Counted from the first letter of the stretch, positions 26,333 through 36,581 are shown. The stretch is DNA of 64,000 bases from CG2-30-68-42 sp037440385 (GCA_037440385.1 JBBIUI010000003.1:7880-71879), one strand, 5' to 3'. Notes: generated by a model from the letters alone, not told the origin. Translations and numbers: made by a program.

Positions 26333-27583
26333 TCAGCGCACCCGCCTGATGCGTGCGCCCAGATGCGCGAGCTTTTCCTCGAGCCGTTCGTAACCGCGGT
26401 CGAGGTGATAGATCCTCTCGACCAGGGTCTCGCCGCGCGCCGCCAGCCCGGCGAGCACCAGGCAGGCGGAAGCGCGCAGGTCGGTCGCCATCACGCTCGC
26501 GCCTTCGAGACGGGGCACGCCGGTGACCACCGCCGTGTTGCCGTCGATGCGGATGTCGGCGCCCAGGCGCTGGAGCTCCAGCACATGCATGTAGCGGTTC
26601 TCGAAGATCGTCTCGCGGATGATGCCGGTGCCTTCGGCCACCGCATCGAGCGCCATGAACTGCGCCTGCATGTCGGTGGGGAAACCGGGATAGGGGGCGG
26701 TGCGCACGCTCACCGCGGCGAGCCGGGCGGGGGCGCGCAGGCGGATCGCGGCGGGCTCGAAGCCGAGCTCGCAGCCGGCTTCCCTCAGCTTGTCGGTCAC
26801 CGCATCGAGTTCGCCCGCCGAGGTGCCGGTCAGGCGCACTTCGCCGCCGGTGATCGCCGCCGCGCACAGCAGGGTGCCGGTCTCGATGCGGTCGGCCATG
26901 ATGCGATGCCCGGCCGCGCGCAGCCGATCGACGCCGCGAATGCGGATGACATCGCTACCGGCCCCCGCGACCTGTGCGCCCATCGCGACGAGACACGCGG
27001 CGAGATCCGCGATCTCCGGCTCGCGCGCCGCGTTCTCGATGGTGGTCTCGCCGTGCGCGAGCGCGGCCGCCATCATCAGGTTTTCGGTCCCGGTGACGGT
27101 GACCACATCGGTGACGATGCGCGCCCCGTGCAGCCGCCGCGCCTGCGCGTGGATGTAGCCGTGCTCGACCCGGATCTCGGCACCCATCGCCAGCAGTCCC
27201 TTCAGGTGCTGATCGACCGGTCGCGCGCCGATCGCGCAGCCGCCGGGAAGCGACACCCGTGCCTCGCCGCAGCGCGCGAGCAGCGGACCGAGCGTCAGGA
27301 TCGATGCGCGCATCGTCTTCACGCGTTCGTAGGGCGCTTCGGCGCGCGCGATGTGCGCCGCCCGCAGCGTCATCGAATCGCCGTCGCGCTCGATCTCCAC
27401 CCCCATCTCGCGCAACAGCCGCGCCATCGTCGCGACGTCCTGGAGCCGGGGGACATTGGCGAGCGCCAGCGGCTCTTCGGTGAGCAGCGACGCGCACATC
27501 AGCGGCAGCGCCGCGTTCTTCGCCCCCGACACGGCGAGCTCGCCGGCGAGCCTGACGCCGCCCTCGATGGCGAGCCTATCCAT
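26333..27583 (-). CDS. murA: UDP-N-acetylglucosamine 1-carboxyvinyltransferase
   Basis: First committed step of peptidoglycan synthesis: transfers enolpyruvate from PEP to UDP-GlcNAc; target of fosfomycin. 416 residues, inside-out barrel fold. Motifs: MDRLAIEGGVRLAGELAVSG with the KNAALPL stretch after it, and the catalytic loop PGGCAIGARPVDQHLKGLL with the Cys that fosfomycin alkylates. The Cys is present, so intrinsic resistance through Cys-to-Asp is not predicted. Its start overlaps the ibaG stop by 8 bp. Position between ibaG and hisG is common in betaproteobacteria. Confidence 0.97.
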   Translation of the reverse strand: MDRLAIEGGVRLAGELAVSGAKNAALPLMCASLLTEEPLALANVPRLQDVATMARLLREMGVEIERDGDSMTLRAAHIARAEAPYERVKTMRASILTLGPLLARCGEARVSLPGGCAIGARPVDQHLKGLLAMGAEIRVEHGYIHAQARRLHGARIVTDVVTVTGTENLMMAAALAHGETTIENAAREPEIADLAACLVAMGAQVAGAGSDVIRIRGVDRLRAAGHRIMADRIETGTLLCAAAITGGEVRLTGTSAGELDAVTDKLREAGCELGFEPAAIRLRAPARLAAVSVRTAPYPGFPTDMQAQFMALDAVAEGTGIIRETIFENRYMHVLELQRLGADIRIDGNTAVVTGVPRLEGASVMATDLRASACLVLAGLAARGETLVERIYHLDRGYERLEEKLAHLGARIRRVR

Positions 27584-27818
27584 GCCCGCCCTGCCACTGC
27601 TCCGGCGTCAGCGTGCGCATCGACAGCGCATGGATCTCCTCGCGCATGCGCTCGCCGAGCGCCGAATAGACGAGCTGGTGCTGTTCGATGCGGCTCCTGC
27701 CGCGGAATCGTTCGCTGACGATGACCGCCTCGAAGTGATGGCCATCGCCCTCGACGGCGACGTGCTCGCAGGGCAGCGCCTGCGCGATGTACTGCCGAAC
27801 CTGTTCCGGGGTCACCAT
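27576..27818 (-). CDS. ibaG: BolA-family protein (IbaG/YrbA-like)
   Basis: 80 residues. BolA-like proteins pair with monothiol glutaredoxins around iron-sulfur clusters. The family core is visible: HVAVEGDGHHFEAVIVSERF, then GRSRIEQHQLVYSALGERM and the IHALSMRTLTPEQW ending, which is typical of the YrbA/IbaG branch that sits beside murA in E. coli too. It lies downstream of the ABC permease and overlaps murA by 8 bp. Confidence 0.93.
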   Translation of the reverse strand: MVTPEQVRQYIAQALPCEHVAVEGDGHHFEAVIVSERFRGRSRIEQHQLVYSALGERMREEIHALSMRTLTPEQWQGGHG

Positions 27819-27840
27819 GTCCGTTCGCTCCCGTTCGTGG

Positions 27841-28605
27841 TCAGGCGCGCAGTTTATAGCCGGAGCGCAGCATCCGCAGGCTCGCCGCCGCCAGCACGGC
27901 GAAGCAGGCCGACACGACCGCGAGGCTCATGGCCGGCGGCACGTCCGACACGCCCAGGAAGCCGTAGCGGAAGCCGTCGATCATGTAGAACACCGGGTTG
28001 TAGCGCGAGAACTCGCGCCAGAACGGCGGCAGCGAGTGGATCGAGTAGAACACCCCCGACAGGAAGGTCAGCGGCAGGATCAGGAAATTCTGGAACGCCG
28101 CCAGCTCGTCGAATTTCTCGGCCCACACGCCTGCGATGATGCCGAGCGTGCCCAGGATCGCCGCGCCCAGCACGGCGAACGCGAAAGCCCACAGCGGCGC
28201 GGCCCAGCTCAGCTCGACCCAGAATGCCGCGATCGCGAGCAGCGCACCGCCCACCATCAGGCCGCGTGCGATCGAGGCGAGCACATAGGCCGCGTAGATC
28301 TCGGCGTGCGACAGCGGCGCGAGCAGCACGAACACGATGTTGCCGGTGACCTTCGACTGGATCAGCGAGGACGAGCTGTTGGCGAAGGCGTTCTGCAACA
28401 CCGACATCATCGCCAGGCCCGGCACCAGGAAGGCGCCGTAGGAGACGGTCTCGTAGACGCGCACGTGCGCCTCCAGCACGTGGGAGAAGATCAGCAGATA
28501 CAGCGCCGCCGTCACGACGGGTGCCGCAACGGTCTGGAATCCCACCTTCCAGAAGCGCGCGAGCTCCTTGTAGAGCAGCGTCCGGAATCCGGCGGCGGAT
28601 TTCAT
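27841..28605 (-). CDS. ABC-2 type exporter permease (YadH-like)
   Basis: 254 residues with six membrane helices, ABC-2 family. Typical YadH features: N-terminal LLYKELARFWKVGFQTVAAP, the loop VYETVSYGAFLVPGLAMMSV, and the FLSGVFYSIHSLPPFWREFS segment before the last helices. It overlaps its ATPase gene by 4 bp, so the two form one transporter. The substrate is unknown. The position beside the Mla genes is common in beta- and gammaproteobacteria and hints at envelope lipid or glycan export, which is inference. Confidence 0.92.
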   Translation of the reverse strand: MKSAAGFRTLLYKELARFWKVGFQTVAAPVVTAALYLLIFSHVLEAHVRVYETVSYGAFLVPGLAMMSVLQNAFANSSSSLIQSKVTGNIVFVLLAPLSHAEIYAAYVLASIARGLMVGGALLAIAAFWVELSWAAPLWAFAFAVLGAAILGTLGIIAGVWAEKFDELAAFQNFLILPLTFLSGVFYSIHSLPPFWREFSRYNPVFYMIDGFRYGFLGVSDVPPAMSLAVVSACFAVLAAASLRMLRSGYKLRA

Positions 28606-29504
28606 GCCGTGTGCATGACCTCGACGAACACTCGTTCGAGATCCGGCGGCCCGATCTCGATATCCTCGATCGCGATGCCGGCTTCGCGCAGCGCTGCGAG
28701 GATGGACTCGATCTCGTCGCAGGTTTTCAGCTCCAGCCCGATGAAGCCGTCGGGCTCGGTTTCATACGGCTGCGCGATGCGCCGCGGCAACCGCGCACCT
28801 CCGGCAAGCCGCAGCCGCAGCCGGTGCCCCGCGAGCCGCTTCAGCAGGTTGGCGGTGGTGTCCAGCGCGACGATGCGCCCGGCCTTGAGCATCGCGATGC
28901 GCCCACACAGGTTCTGCGCCTCCTCCAGATAGTGCGTGGTCAGCACGATCGTGTGGCCTTCGCGGTTCAGGGAGCGAATGAACTCCCACAGCCCGTGGCG
29001 CAGCTCGACATCGACCCCCGCGGTCGGCTCGTCGAGCACCACCACGGCGGGCCGATGCACCAACGCCTGCGCGACCAGCACGCGCCGTTTCATGCCGCCC
29101 GACAGGCTGCGCATGTTGGCATCCGCCTTGTCGGTGAGATCGAGATGATGCAGCAGTGCGTCGATCCAGTCGTCATTGCGCCGCAGGCCGAAATAACCGG
29201 ACTGGATGCGCAGCGTCTCGCGTACCGAGAAAAAGGGGTCGAACACGAGTTCCTGCGGAACCACGCCGAGCACGCTGCGCGAGCCGCGATAGTCGCACAC
29301 GACATCGTGGCCGAGGATGGCTGCGCGCCCGGCGTCGGGCCGCACCAGGCCGGCGAGCGCCGAGATCAGCGTCGTCTTGCCCGCGCCGTTCGGACCGAGC
29401 AGCCCGAAGAATTCGCCGCGTGCGACCGACAGGTCGATTCCGGCGAGCGCGTGTACCTCGCCAAAGGACTTGGCGAGCCCGCATACTTCGATGGCCGCTG
29501 GCAT
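28602..29504 (-). CDS. ABC transporter ATP-binding protein (YadG-like)
   Basis: 300 residues, ATPase of the pair with the adjacent ABC-2 permease. Walker A is LGPNGAGKTTLISALAGL, the signature is SLSGGMKRRVLVAQALV and Walker B is VVVLDEPTAGVDVEL; the switch His is in TIVLTTHYLEEAQNLCG. The C-terminal 70 residues after the catalytic domain form the extra region found in DrrA/YadG-type subunits. It begins 17 bp after the mlaB stop, so it is likely read from the mla operon. Confidence 0.94.
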   Translation of the reverse strand: MPAAIEVCGLAKSFGEVHALAGIDLSVARGEFFGLLGPNGAGKTTLISALAGLVRPDAGRAAILGHDVVCDYRGSRSVLGVVPQELVFDPFFSVRETLRIQSGYFGLRRNDDWIDALLHHLDLTDKADANMRSLSGGMKRRVLVAQALVHRPAVVVLDEPTAGVDVELRHGLWEFIRSLNREGHTIVLTTHYLEEAQNLCGRIAMLKAGRIVALDTTANLLKRLAGHRLRLRLAGGARLPRRIAQPYETEPDGFIGLELKTCDEIESILAALREAGIAIEDIEIGPPDLERVFVEVMHTA

Positions 29505-29521
29505 TCGCGCGCGGCGACCCG

Positions 29522-29800
29522 CTACAGGGGAAGCAGTTCGGCGACTCCGTACATCTGGGCGAGACTGAGCAGGTCTTGCGGAGGATTGACGATGCGGATC
29601 GCGCGCCGCGCGCCGGCCGCTTCGCGTTGCCAGCCGAACACGACCGCCAGCGCGGACGAGTCGACGCTGTCCACGCGCGCGAGATCGAAGACGGTTTCCT
29701 CGCGCCCGAGCAACTTCTTTCCCTCGTCGAGCAGCGCCGCGGCATTTGCCAGCGTCATCGCCGCCTCGACCTCGAGGCGATCGCCCGACGGGCGGATCAT
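29522..29800 (-). CDS. mlaB: Phospholipid ABC transporter STAS-domain subunit MlaB
   Basis: 92 residues, a single STAS domain. In the Mla system MlaB binds the MlaF ATPase and is needed for its activity. The conserved strand-loop VFDLARVDSVDSSALAVVFG carries the characteristic Asp-Ser-Ser. The start overlaps mlaC by 4 bp. In E. coli mlaB is the last gene of mlaFEDCB, as here, except that yadGH-ibaG-murA continue after it. Confidence 0.92.
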   Translation of the reverse strand: MIRPSGDRLEVEAAMTLANAAALLDEGKKLLGREETVFDLARVDSVDSSALAVVFGWQREAAGARRAIRIVNPPQDLLSLAQMYGVAELLPL

Positions 29801-30435
29801 TTCGCGATCGCGCCCGCCAGCATCGCGGTTTCCAGGCTGCGATTCTTCGCCTGCAGCGTCCGGATCAGCCCGTCGATGCCGCCGCTGCGCACTTCCTGGG
29901 CGAAGTTGCTGCGGTAGTTGGTCACCAGGCTCACCCCGCCCACGGTGACGTCATAGACCTTCCAGCCTTCCGCCTTCTTCTCCAGGCTGTAGTCGATCGT
30001 GACCGGTTTGGCGCCCGGCTGCACGACCTGACTGCGTACGACGACATCGGTATCGCCCGGATGCATGCGGAACGGCTTGAATTCCACGCTCTGGTTCTTG
30101 TAGGCGGTCAGCGCATTCGAATAGGTGCGAACGAGCAGCGTGCGGAACTCCACGGTGAGCTGTTTCTGCTGGGCCGGCGTCGCCTTGCGCCAGTCGCGAC
30201 CGAGCGCGAGGGCGGTCATCGCGGCGAAATCGAAATGAGGCAGCACCTTCGCCTCGACCAGCTCGACCGCACGCTTCTGGCTGCCCGCCTGGAGGTCGCG
30301 ATCCTGGCGGACGATGGTCAGCACCTCGTTGGTGACGTTGCGCACCAGCACGTCGGGTGGGCTTTCCGCGGCGAGCGCCGCGCTCCAGGCGAGCGACTGA
30401 GCCAGTACGGAGAACAGCAGGATCAAGGCTCTCAT
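29797..30435 (-). CDS. mlaC: Periplasmic phospholipid-binding protein MlaC
   Basis: 212 residues. It shuttles phospholipids between the outer-membrane MlaA complex and the inner-membrane MlaFEDB transporter. A signal peptide ends near AALAAE. The mature domain shows VLPHFDFAAMTALALGRDWR and YDVTVGGVSLVTNYRSNF, both characteristic of the family (Tol-Ttg2). The ATG at 30435 begins MRALILLFSVLAQS; the frame is open 56 codons upstream but without a signal sequence or similarity. Confidence 0.96.
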   Translation of the reverse strand: MRALILLFSVLAQSLAWSAALAAESPPDVLVRNVTNEVLTIVRQDRDLQAGSQKRAVELVEAKVLPHFDFAAMTALALGRDWRKATPAQQKQLTVEFRTLLVRTYSNALTAYKNQSVEFKPFRMHPGDTDVVVRSQVVQPGAKPVTIDYSLEKKAEGWKVYDVTVGGVSLVTNYRSNFAQEVRSGGIDGLIRTLQAKNRSLETAMLAGAIAK

Positions 30436-30472
30436 GACACGAGTTTCCTTTGCGTGGGGTTCGGGTGCGGTT

Positions 30473-31369
30473 TCAACGGATCGGCGCCGCCGCGACACGC
30501 GCGCCGGACGATCCGGACGACGATCCAGACGCACCACCGGCTTCGACCGTTCGCGCCTGTCCCGGTTCGGAGTCACCGAGCAGCAGCAGGGACGCACCCG
30601 CATGCGCGGGATCGACCCGGGCCGACCATTCGGCGCCGGCGTCCTGCGCCGGAGCGGCGCCGAGGCGCTCGCGCGGCGGGTTGCCGTCGTGAATCAGGCT
30701 GCGGCGCCGCTGCAGATACGCATCGCGGACATAGTCATACTTGTCGAGCGCCGCTTCGCGCACCACCTTGTCTGCCGGCAGGAAGGATGCGCGGTCGGAC
30801 ACGACCCGCACCGCGCTGAGCGTATTGCGGCTCGGCACGTGATCGACGTTGAGCACCGGGTCCACGTACAGGTCGGCACCCAGCCCGAACGTGTCGCGCA
30901 CGGTCCGCGGCCCGAAGAACGGCAGCACGACATAGGCGCCATCGCCCACGCCCCAGCGCCCGAGCGTCTGACCGAAGTCCTCGTCGTGCTTCTCCAGCCC
31001 CATCTCGGTGGCGACGTCGAACAGCCCGAGGATGCCCACCGTCGAGTTGATCAGCACCCTGCCGAGATCGGATGCCGCCTGGCCCGGCTTGCCCTGGAAC
31101 AGGTTGTTGAGGCTGATCCACAGGTCGCCGACGTTCGAGAACGCGTTGGACACGCCGGTGCGCACCGGCAGCGGGGCGACCGTGTCGTAAGCCTGCGCGG
31201 CCGGCTTGATCAGCGCCTTGTCGAGCCCTTCGTTGAAGCCGAACATGGCGCGGTTGAAACCCTCGATGGGGTCGCGCGGATCGCCGCCGGTGCTGGCGCA
31301 GCCGGAAACGAGCCACGCCGAGCCGATCGCCGCCGCGGCGAGGAATTTCCTGGAGGTCGACGTCATCAT
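30473..31369 (-). CDS. mlaA: Outer-membrane lipoprotein MlaA (VacJ)
   Basis: 298 residues. A lipoprotein signal has lipobox VSGC (Cys24). The conserved core reads DPIEGFNRAMFGFNEGLDKA, then NAFSNVGDLWISLNNLFQGK and RWGVGDGAYVVLPFFGPRTV, typical of the doughnut-shaped MlaA that removes misplaced phospholipids from the outer leaflet. The last 70 residues after the QRRRSLIHDGNPP segment are variable and extend beyond E. coli MlaA. Here mlaA lies inside the operon between mlaD and mlaC, whereas in E. coli it is elsewhere in the genome. Confidence 0.95.
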   Translation of the reverse strand: MMTSTSRKFLAAAAIGSAWLVSGCASTGGDPRDPIEGFNRAMFGFNEGLDKALIKPAAQAYDTVAPLPVRTGVSNAFSNVGDLWISLNNLFQGKPGQAASDLGRVLINSTVGILGLFDVATEMGLEKHDEDFGQTLGRWGVGDGAYVVLPFFGPRTVRDTFGLGADLYVDPVLNVDHVPSRNTLSAVRVVSDRASFLPADKVVREAALDKYDYVRDAYLQRRRSLIHDGNPPRERLGAAPAQDAGAEWSARVDPAHAGASLLLLGDSEPGQARTVEAGGASGSSSGSSGARVAAAPIR

Positions 31370-31850
31370 CGCGATCCTTTCGCTTGTTGTTCGGGCGCTT
31401 CGGCCGCCTTGTTGAACAGGAACTGGCCGATGAGCTTCTCCAGCACGACGGCCGACTGCGTCTTCTTGATCGTGTCTCCCGCCTTCAGCATCTGCGGATC
31501 ACCGCCGACCTCCAGCGAAACATACTGCTCGCCGAGCAGGCCGGAGGTGTTGATCGTCGCGAAGGTGTCACGCGGAAACTTCAGCCGATTGTCCAGTGCG
31601 ATCGACACTTCGGCCTGGTATTCGCCCCCATCGAACCGGATCGACTCCACCCGCCCGACGACCACTCCGGCGCTCTTGACCGGCGCGCGCACCTTGAGCC
31701 CGCCGATGTTGTCGAACCTGGCCTTCACCAAATACGTGTCCGACATATTAACGGCGCTGAGGTTCCCGACCTTGAGCGCGAGGAACAGCAGCGCCCCCAG
31801 GCCGGCGGCAACGAAAAATCCCACCCACAGATCCAGCGCGGTACGGCTCA

Positions 31851-31851
<1 letters not shown>
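31366..31851 (-). CDS. mlaD: MCE-domain subunit MlaD of the phospholipid transporter
   Basis: 161 residues: an N-terminal membrane anchor (DLWVGFFVAAGLGALLFLAL) and one MCE domain, which forms a periplasmic hexamer on top of MlaE. Visible MCE motifs are YLVKARFDNIGGLKVRAPVK and the VGRVESIRFDGGEYQAEV strand, then FPRDTFATINTSGLLGEQYV. The ATG is at 31851, where it overlaps the mlaE stop by 1 bp; its end overlaps mlaA by 4 bp. Standard length. Confidence 0.96.
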
Positions 31852-32625
<774 letters not shown>

Positions 32626-32633
<8 letters not shown>

Positions 32634-33435
32634 CGCGCGCCCCCATCAGCTGTTCGCGGTAGCCCGCGGCCGGATAGTGGAACGGTACCGGCCCGTCCGG
32701 CTCCGCCCAGACGAACTGGTGCACCCACGGGTCCTTCGATTCGCGGATCTCCGCCGGCGTGCCCTGCGCCACGATCCTGCCCTCGGAAACGAAATAGATA
32801 TCGTCGACGATGTGCAGCGATTCTTGCACGTCGTGCGTGACCACGATCGAGCACGCGCCGAGCGCATCGTTGAGCCTGCGGATCAGTTGCCCGACCACCC
32901 CGAGCGAAATCGGGTCGAGCCCGGCGAACGGCTCGTCATAAAGTATCAGCATCGGATCGAGCGCGATCGCTCGCGCGAGCGCCACCCGCCGTGCCATGCC
33001 GCCCGAGAGCTCCGCCGGCATCAGCTTCGCCGCGCCGCGCAGTCCCACCGCGTGCAGCTTCATCGTGACCAGATCCGCGATCAGCTCTTCGGGCAGGTCC
33101 GTGTGCTCGCGCATCTGGAAGGCGACGTTCTCGTACACCGACATGTCGGTAAACAGCGCGCCGAACTGGAACAGCATTCCCATGCGCCGGCGCAGTGCGT
33201 ACAGGCCCGCGCGGTCGAGTTCATGGACGACCTTCCCGGCCACCCGCACTTCCCCATGGGCGGGCTTGAGCTGGCCGCCGATCAGCCGCAGCAGGGTCGT
33301 CTTGCCGCAGCCGCTCCCGCCCATGATCGCGACGACCCGCCCGCGCGGGATCTCCAGGTTGATCCCGCTCAGCACCGGCCGTTCGTCATACGAGAAACCG
33401 AGATCCGAAATCCTTACCAGCGATTCGCCTGACAC
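32626..33435 (-). CDS. mlaF: Phospholipid ABC transporter ATPase MlaF
   Basis: 269 residues from the GTG at 33435. Walker A is GGSGCGKTTLLRLIGG, the signature is ELSGGMARRVALARAIALD, Walker B is LILYDEPFAGLDPI and the switch His is in SIVVTHDVQESLHIVDD. I chose the GTG because AGGGGG lies about 9 bases before it and it gives the family N-terminus (VRISDLGFSYDERPVLSG). A longer frame running back to 33669 lies in the regulator gene and is not conserved. First gene of mlaFEDACB-yadGH-ibaG-murA. A TAAAAT hexamer (minus strand, 33464-33469) is a possible -10. Confidence 0.95.
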
Positions 33436-33647
33436 GCCCTGGCCCCCTGACGACAAGCGGCAAATTTTAACATGGAAGCATTGGAGGACCTGAGCAGTCT
33501 GCCCGCCCGCAGACGAGCGGATTTCGATTCGGCTGCATCGAGGCCGCTGCGATTGCGGCGTGCGCGAACGTAGCGGATCGATCCGCGCGCACCCTTGCGC
33601 TATCATGGACCGCGTCATTCGCCCCACGGCCGCAGCGAGGAAACGCC

Positions 33648-35111
33648 TTGTCCGAACCCCGGAACGCACCCGCCCCGCAGCCCGGGCCGACGCTCGTCAT
33701 CGTCGACGACGATCCGCTCATCACGGAAACGCTGCGTTACCTGCTCCATGACGAATTCACGGTCCTGACCGCAGCGACGCGCCGCGAGTGCATCGAGCGC
33801 ATCCGGCAAGCGGCAACGCCGCCTCGACTCGCGCTGGTCGATCTCGGCCTGCCGCCGCGGCCGCATCGCCCGGACGAGGGGCTTGCGCTGATCCCCGAGC
33901 TGCTCGCGCATGCCCCGCAGGTGCGCATCGTCGTGCTGTCGGGCCAGAACGACGAAGCCAGCGCCCGCCACGCACGCGCGCTGGGCGCGGCCGAATTCGT
34001 CGCGAAGCCGGCCGACCCTGCGCAGCTCACCCGGATCCTGCACCGGCTGCTCGACTTCTCGCCGGCGCCGGCCGAACCGCCGCCCGGCTGCGCGGCGCTG
34101 ATCGGGGACAGCCTCCCGATCCGGCGGTTGCGCACGCAGGCGCAGCAGGTCGCCGACTCGGCGTTCCCCGTGCTGATCGAAGGCGAATCGGGTACCGGCA
34201 AGGAGATCGTCGCCCACGGCTGCCTGCACCTGGACAGCGCGCGGCGCGACCGGCCCTACTTCGCGCTGAACTGCGCCGCGATCTCGCCCGCGCTGCTCGA
34301 GCCGACGCTGTTCGGCCACGCCCGGGGCGCGTTCACCGGCGCCGCGACGGCCCGCTCCGGCTACTTCGAGGACGCAGCCGACGGCAGCCTGTTTCTCGAC
34401 GAGATCGGCGAACTGCCGCTCGATCTCCAGCCCAAGCTGCTGCGCGTGCTGGAAAACGGCGAATACCAGCGCGTGGGCGAGACCCAGGTGCGCACGGCCC
34501 GGGCCCGGGTCATCGCCGCCACCAACCGTGACCTGCGCAGTGAAGTGCGGGCGGGGCGTTTCCGCGCCGATCTCTATCATCGCCTGAGCGTATTCACGTT
34601 GACGATGCCCGCGCTGCGCGACATGGGCGAGGATCGCTTCGTGCTGCTCGATCACTACCGGCGGACGTTCTCGCACGGCACCGGCCAGCGCGAATTCGAG
34701 TTCACCGGCGAAGCGAAGCGGGTGTGGGCCGGCTACGCGTTCCCCGGCAACGTGCGCGAGCTGCGCAACATCGTGATCCGGCTGCTGGCAAGCCATGCCG
34801 GCGAGACGGTGGACGCCGACACGCTGCGCGCCGAACTCGATTTCGAGGACGAACCGCCCGTGCGCGGTGCCCCGCCGCGCAGTGCGGGCGAGCTGGCCGA
34901 GCTCGCGCTCGGGCACCTCCAGCGGCGCGAGCCGTTCGACCTCGACCAGACGCTGGGCCTGTGGGAACGGGCCTACATCGATGCGGCCTTGCGCCTGACC
35001 CGCGGCAACGTCAGCCAGGCCGCCAAGCTGCTCGGCATCAACCGGACGACGCTCTACAACCGCCTGGAAATCCACGCGCGCGAGGATCCCGCGCCGGCCG
35101 CCGGGGCGTAG
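33648..35111 (+). CDS. Sigma-54-dependent response regulator, NtrC type (PrsR-like)
   Basis: 487 residues. The receiver domain (about 14-130) has acidic pocket DDD at 20-22, phospho-acceptor Asp65 in LALVDLGLPP and Lys120. The AAA+ domain (about 150-385) has Walker A GESGTGKE (179-186), the sigma-54-contact loop GAFTGA (227-232) and Walker B LFLDEIGEL. A Fis-type HTH ends the protein (NVSQAAKLLGINRTTLYNR). All key residues are intact. The LGLPP..P...EGL pattern in the receiver resembles PrsR, the PEP-CTERM-box regulator; a PEP-CTERM gene lies 16 kb downstream. It begins the MSHA-like cluster (7 bp before the ExeA-like gene). The partner kinase may be the one at 49.1 kb. Confidence 0.88.
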   Translation: MSEPRNAPAPQPGPTLVIVDDDPLITETLRYLLHDEFTVLTAATRRECIERIRQAATPPRLALVDLGLPPRPHRPDEGLALIPELLAHAPQVRIVVLSGQNDEASARHARALGAAEFVAKPADPAQLTRILHRLLDFSPAPAEPPPGCAALIGDSLPIRRLRTQAQQVADSAFPVLIEGESGTGKEIVAHGCLHLDSARRDRPYFALNCAAISPALLEPTLFGHARGAFTGAATARSGYFEDAADGSLFLDEIGELPLDLQPKLLRVLENGEYQRVGETQVRTARARVIAATNRDLRSEVRAGRFRADLYHRLSVFTLTMPALRDMGEDRFVLLDHYRRTFSHGTGQREFEFTGEAKRVWAGYAFPGNVRELRNIVIRLLASHAGETVDADTLRAELDFEDEPPVRGAPPRSAGELAELALGHLQRREPFDLDQTLGLWERAYIDAALRLTRGNVSQAAKLLGINRTTLYNRLEIHAREDPAPAAGA

Positions 35112-35117
35112 CGGGCC

Positions 35118-36581
35118 ATGTATCTGCAGCAGTTCGGGCTTGCGCAGCCGCCCTTCCGCATCACGCCGAACACCGGCGCGTTTTTCGAGGGCGCGAACCG
35201 CGGCGCGACGCTGGAAGCCCTGCTGTACGCCATCGTCCATGACGAAGGCATCGTGCAGGTCACCGGCGAAGTCGGTAGCGGCAAGACGATGCTGTTGCGG
35301 ATGGTGATCGAGCGCCTGCCGGGGCACGTCGACACGGCGTGCCTGGCCGATCCCAACCTCTCGCGCGACGAACTGCTCCACGCGCTGGCAGACGAACTGC
35401 ACGCCGGGCCGCCCTCGGGACGGCCCGGCTCCGCGCTGCGCGCGCTGCAGGAGCGGCTGCTCGAGCTTCACGCGGCCGGCCGCAAGGCGGTCGCGCTGAT
35501 CGACGAAGCGCACGCGATGCCTGCCGCGACGCTCGAGCAGGTCCGGCTGCTGTCCAATCTGGAAACGCGCGACGCGAAGCTGCTGCAGATCGTGCTGTTC
35601 GGCCAGCCGGAGCTCGAAGGGACGCTGGAGCGGCCCGGCATGCGGCAGTTGAAGGACCGCATCACCCAGCGTTTCGCGCTCGAACCGCTGCGCGGGCCCG
35701 ACGTCCCGGCTTACATCGACTTCCGGTTGCGCGCTGCGGGTTACCGCGGAACGCCGCTGTTCACGCCGGCCGCGGTCCGTCGCATCGGCGTGGCCTCCGC
35801 AGGGCTCACCCGGCGCATCAACGTGCTGGCCGACAAGTCGATGCTGGCCGCCTTCGCGGCCGGCAGGCAGCGCATCGGCACGGCCGAGGTCGCACGCGCG
35901 ATCCGGGACGCCGCCGGACCGCGCCACGCAGCCAGCGGAAGATACGGGCTGCCGGCGGCGCTGGCCGCCATCGCGCTGGCTGCGGCGATCGGCTACGTGG
36001 CGATCCGGCCCGGGCCCGAGGCGACGCAGGCGATCGCGACGGCCGTCGCGCCGGCGCAAAGCGCTGCCCGCCCGATCGGCCCGTCGCCCGCGCGGCCGCT
36101 CGTGCAGCCGGTCTTGCAGCCGGAAGCGCCCGCAGCGCCGCCGCCCGCCGGGCCGCCTGCCGCGACGGTGACGGACGGCGGGCCCGGGCCGGCGATCGAG
36201 CACGAACCCGCGGCGTCGACGATGCCCGCCGCAAGCGCACCGGTACGGCCGCCGCAGCGCACCGGCACGCGGATCGAGGCGGCGCTCGAACGTACTGCGA
36301 GCCGGCTGGCGGAGAAGCCGGGGGATCGCTGGTTCATCCAGTTGTTGTCCGCGCGCGAGCAGCGCGCGCCGGAAGTCGAACGCTTTCTCGACGGCGCAGC
36401 GCGGCTCGTCGATGAAAACGAGCTCGGCGCCTACCGGGCGCGCATCGACGGCGAACGGCACCTCGCGGTCCTCTACGGAGATTTTCCCGACCTCGCCTCG
36501 GCCAGTGGCGCGCTCCCCCGCCTGCCGGCCGAGTTGCGCGTGTATGGTGCGTTCCCGCGCCGGCTGCGCGCCGGCGAGTGA
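35118..36581 (+). CDS. ExeA/MshM-type AAA ATPase with SPOR-like C-terminal domain
   Basis: 487 residues. The N-terminal AAA ATPase (1-260) begins MYLQQFGLAQPPFRITPNTG, as in GspA/ExeA and MshM, with Walker A GEVGSGKT (50-57) and Walker B KAVALIDEAHAM (about 123-134). A membrane helix follows at about 277-297, then a Pro/Ala linker and, from about 403, a domain with DRWFIQLLSARE and DGERHLAVLYGDFPDLASAS that resembles SPOR peptidoglycan-binding domains. ExeA uses ATP to insert secretin through peptidoglycan; the same role for the downstream secretin is likely. The SPOR-like tail is read by eye and is less certain than the ATPase. Confidence 0.87.
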   Translation: MYLQQFGLAQPPFRITPNTGAFFEGANRGATLEALLYAIVHDEGIVQVTGEVGSGKTMLLRMVIERLPGHVDTACLADPNLSRDELLHALADELHAGPPSGRPGSALRALQERLLELHAAGRKAVALIDEAHAMPAATLEQVRLLSNLETRDAKLLQIVLFGQPELEGTLERPGMRQLKDRITQRFALEPLRGPDVPAYIDFRLRAAGYRGTPLFTPAAVRRIGVASAGLTRRINVLADKSMLAAFAAGRQRIGTAEVARAIRDAAGPRHAASGRYGLPAALAAIALAAAIGYVAIRPGPEATQAIATAVAPAQSAARPIGPSPARPLVQPVLQPEAPAAPPPAGPPAATVTDGGPGPAIEHEPAASTMPAASAPVRPPQRTGTRIEAALERTASRLAEKPGDRWFIQLLSAREQRAPEVERFLDGAARLVDENELGAYRARIDGERHLAVLYGDFPDLASASGALPRLPAELRVYGAFPRRLRAGE

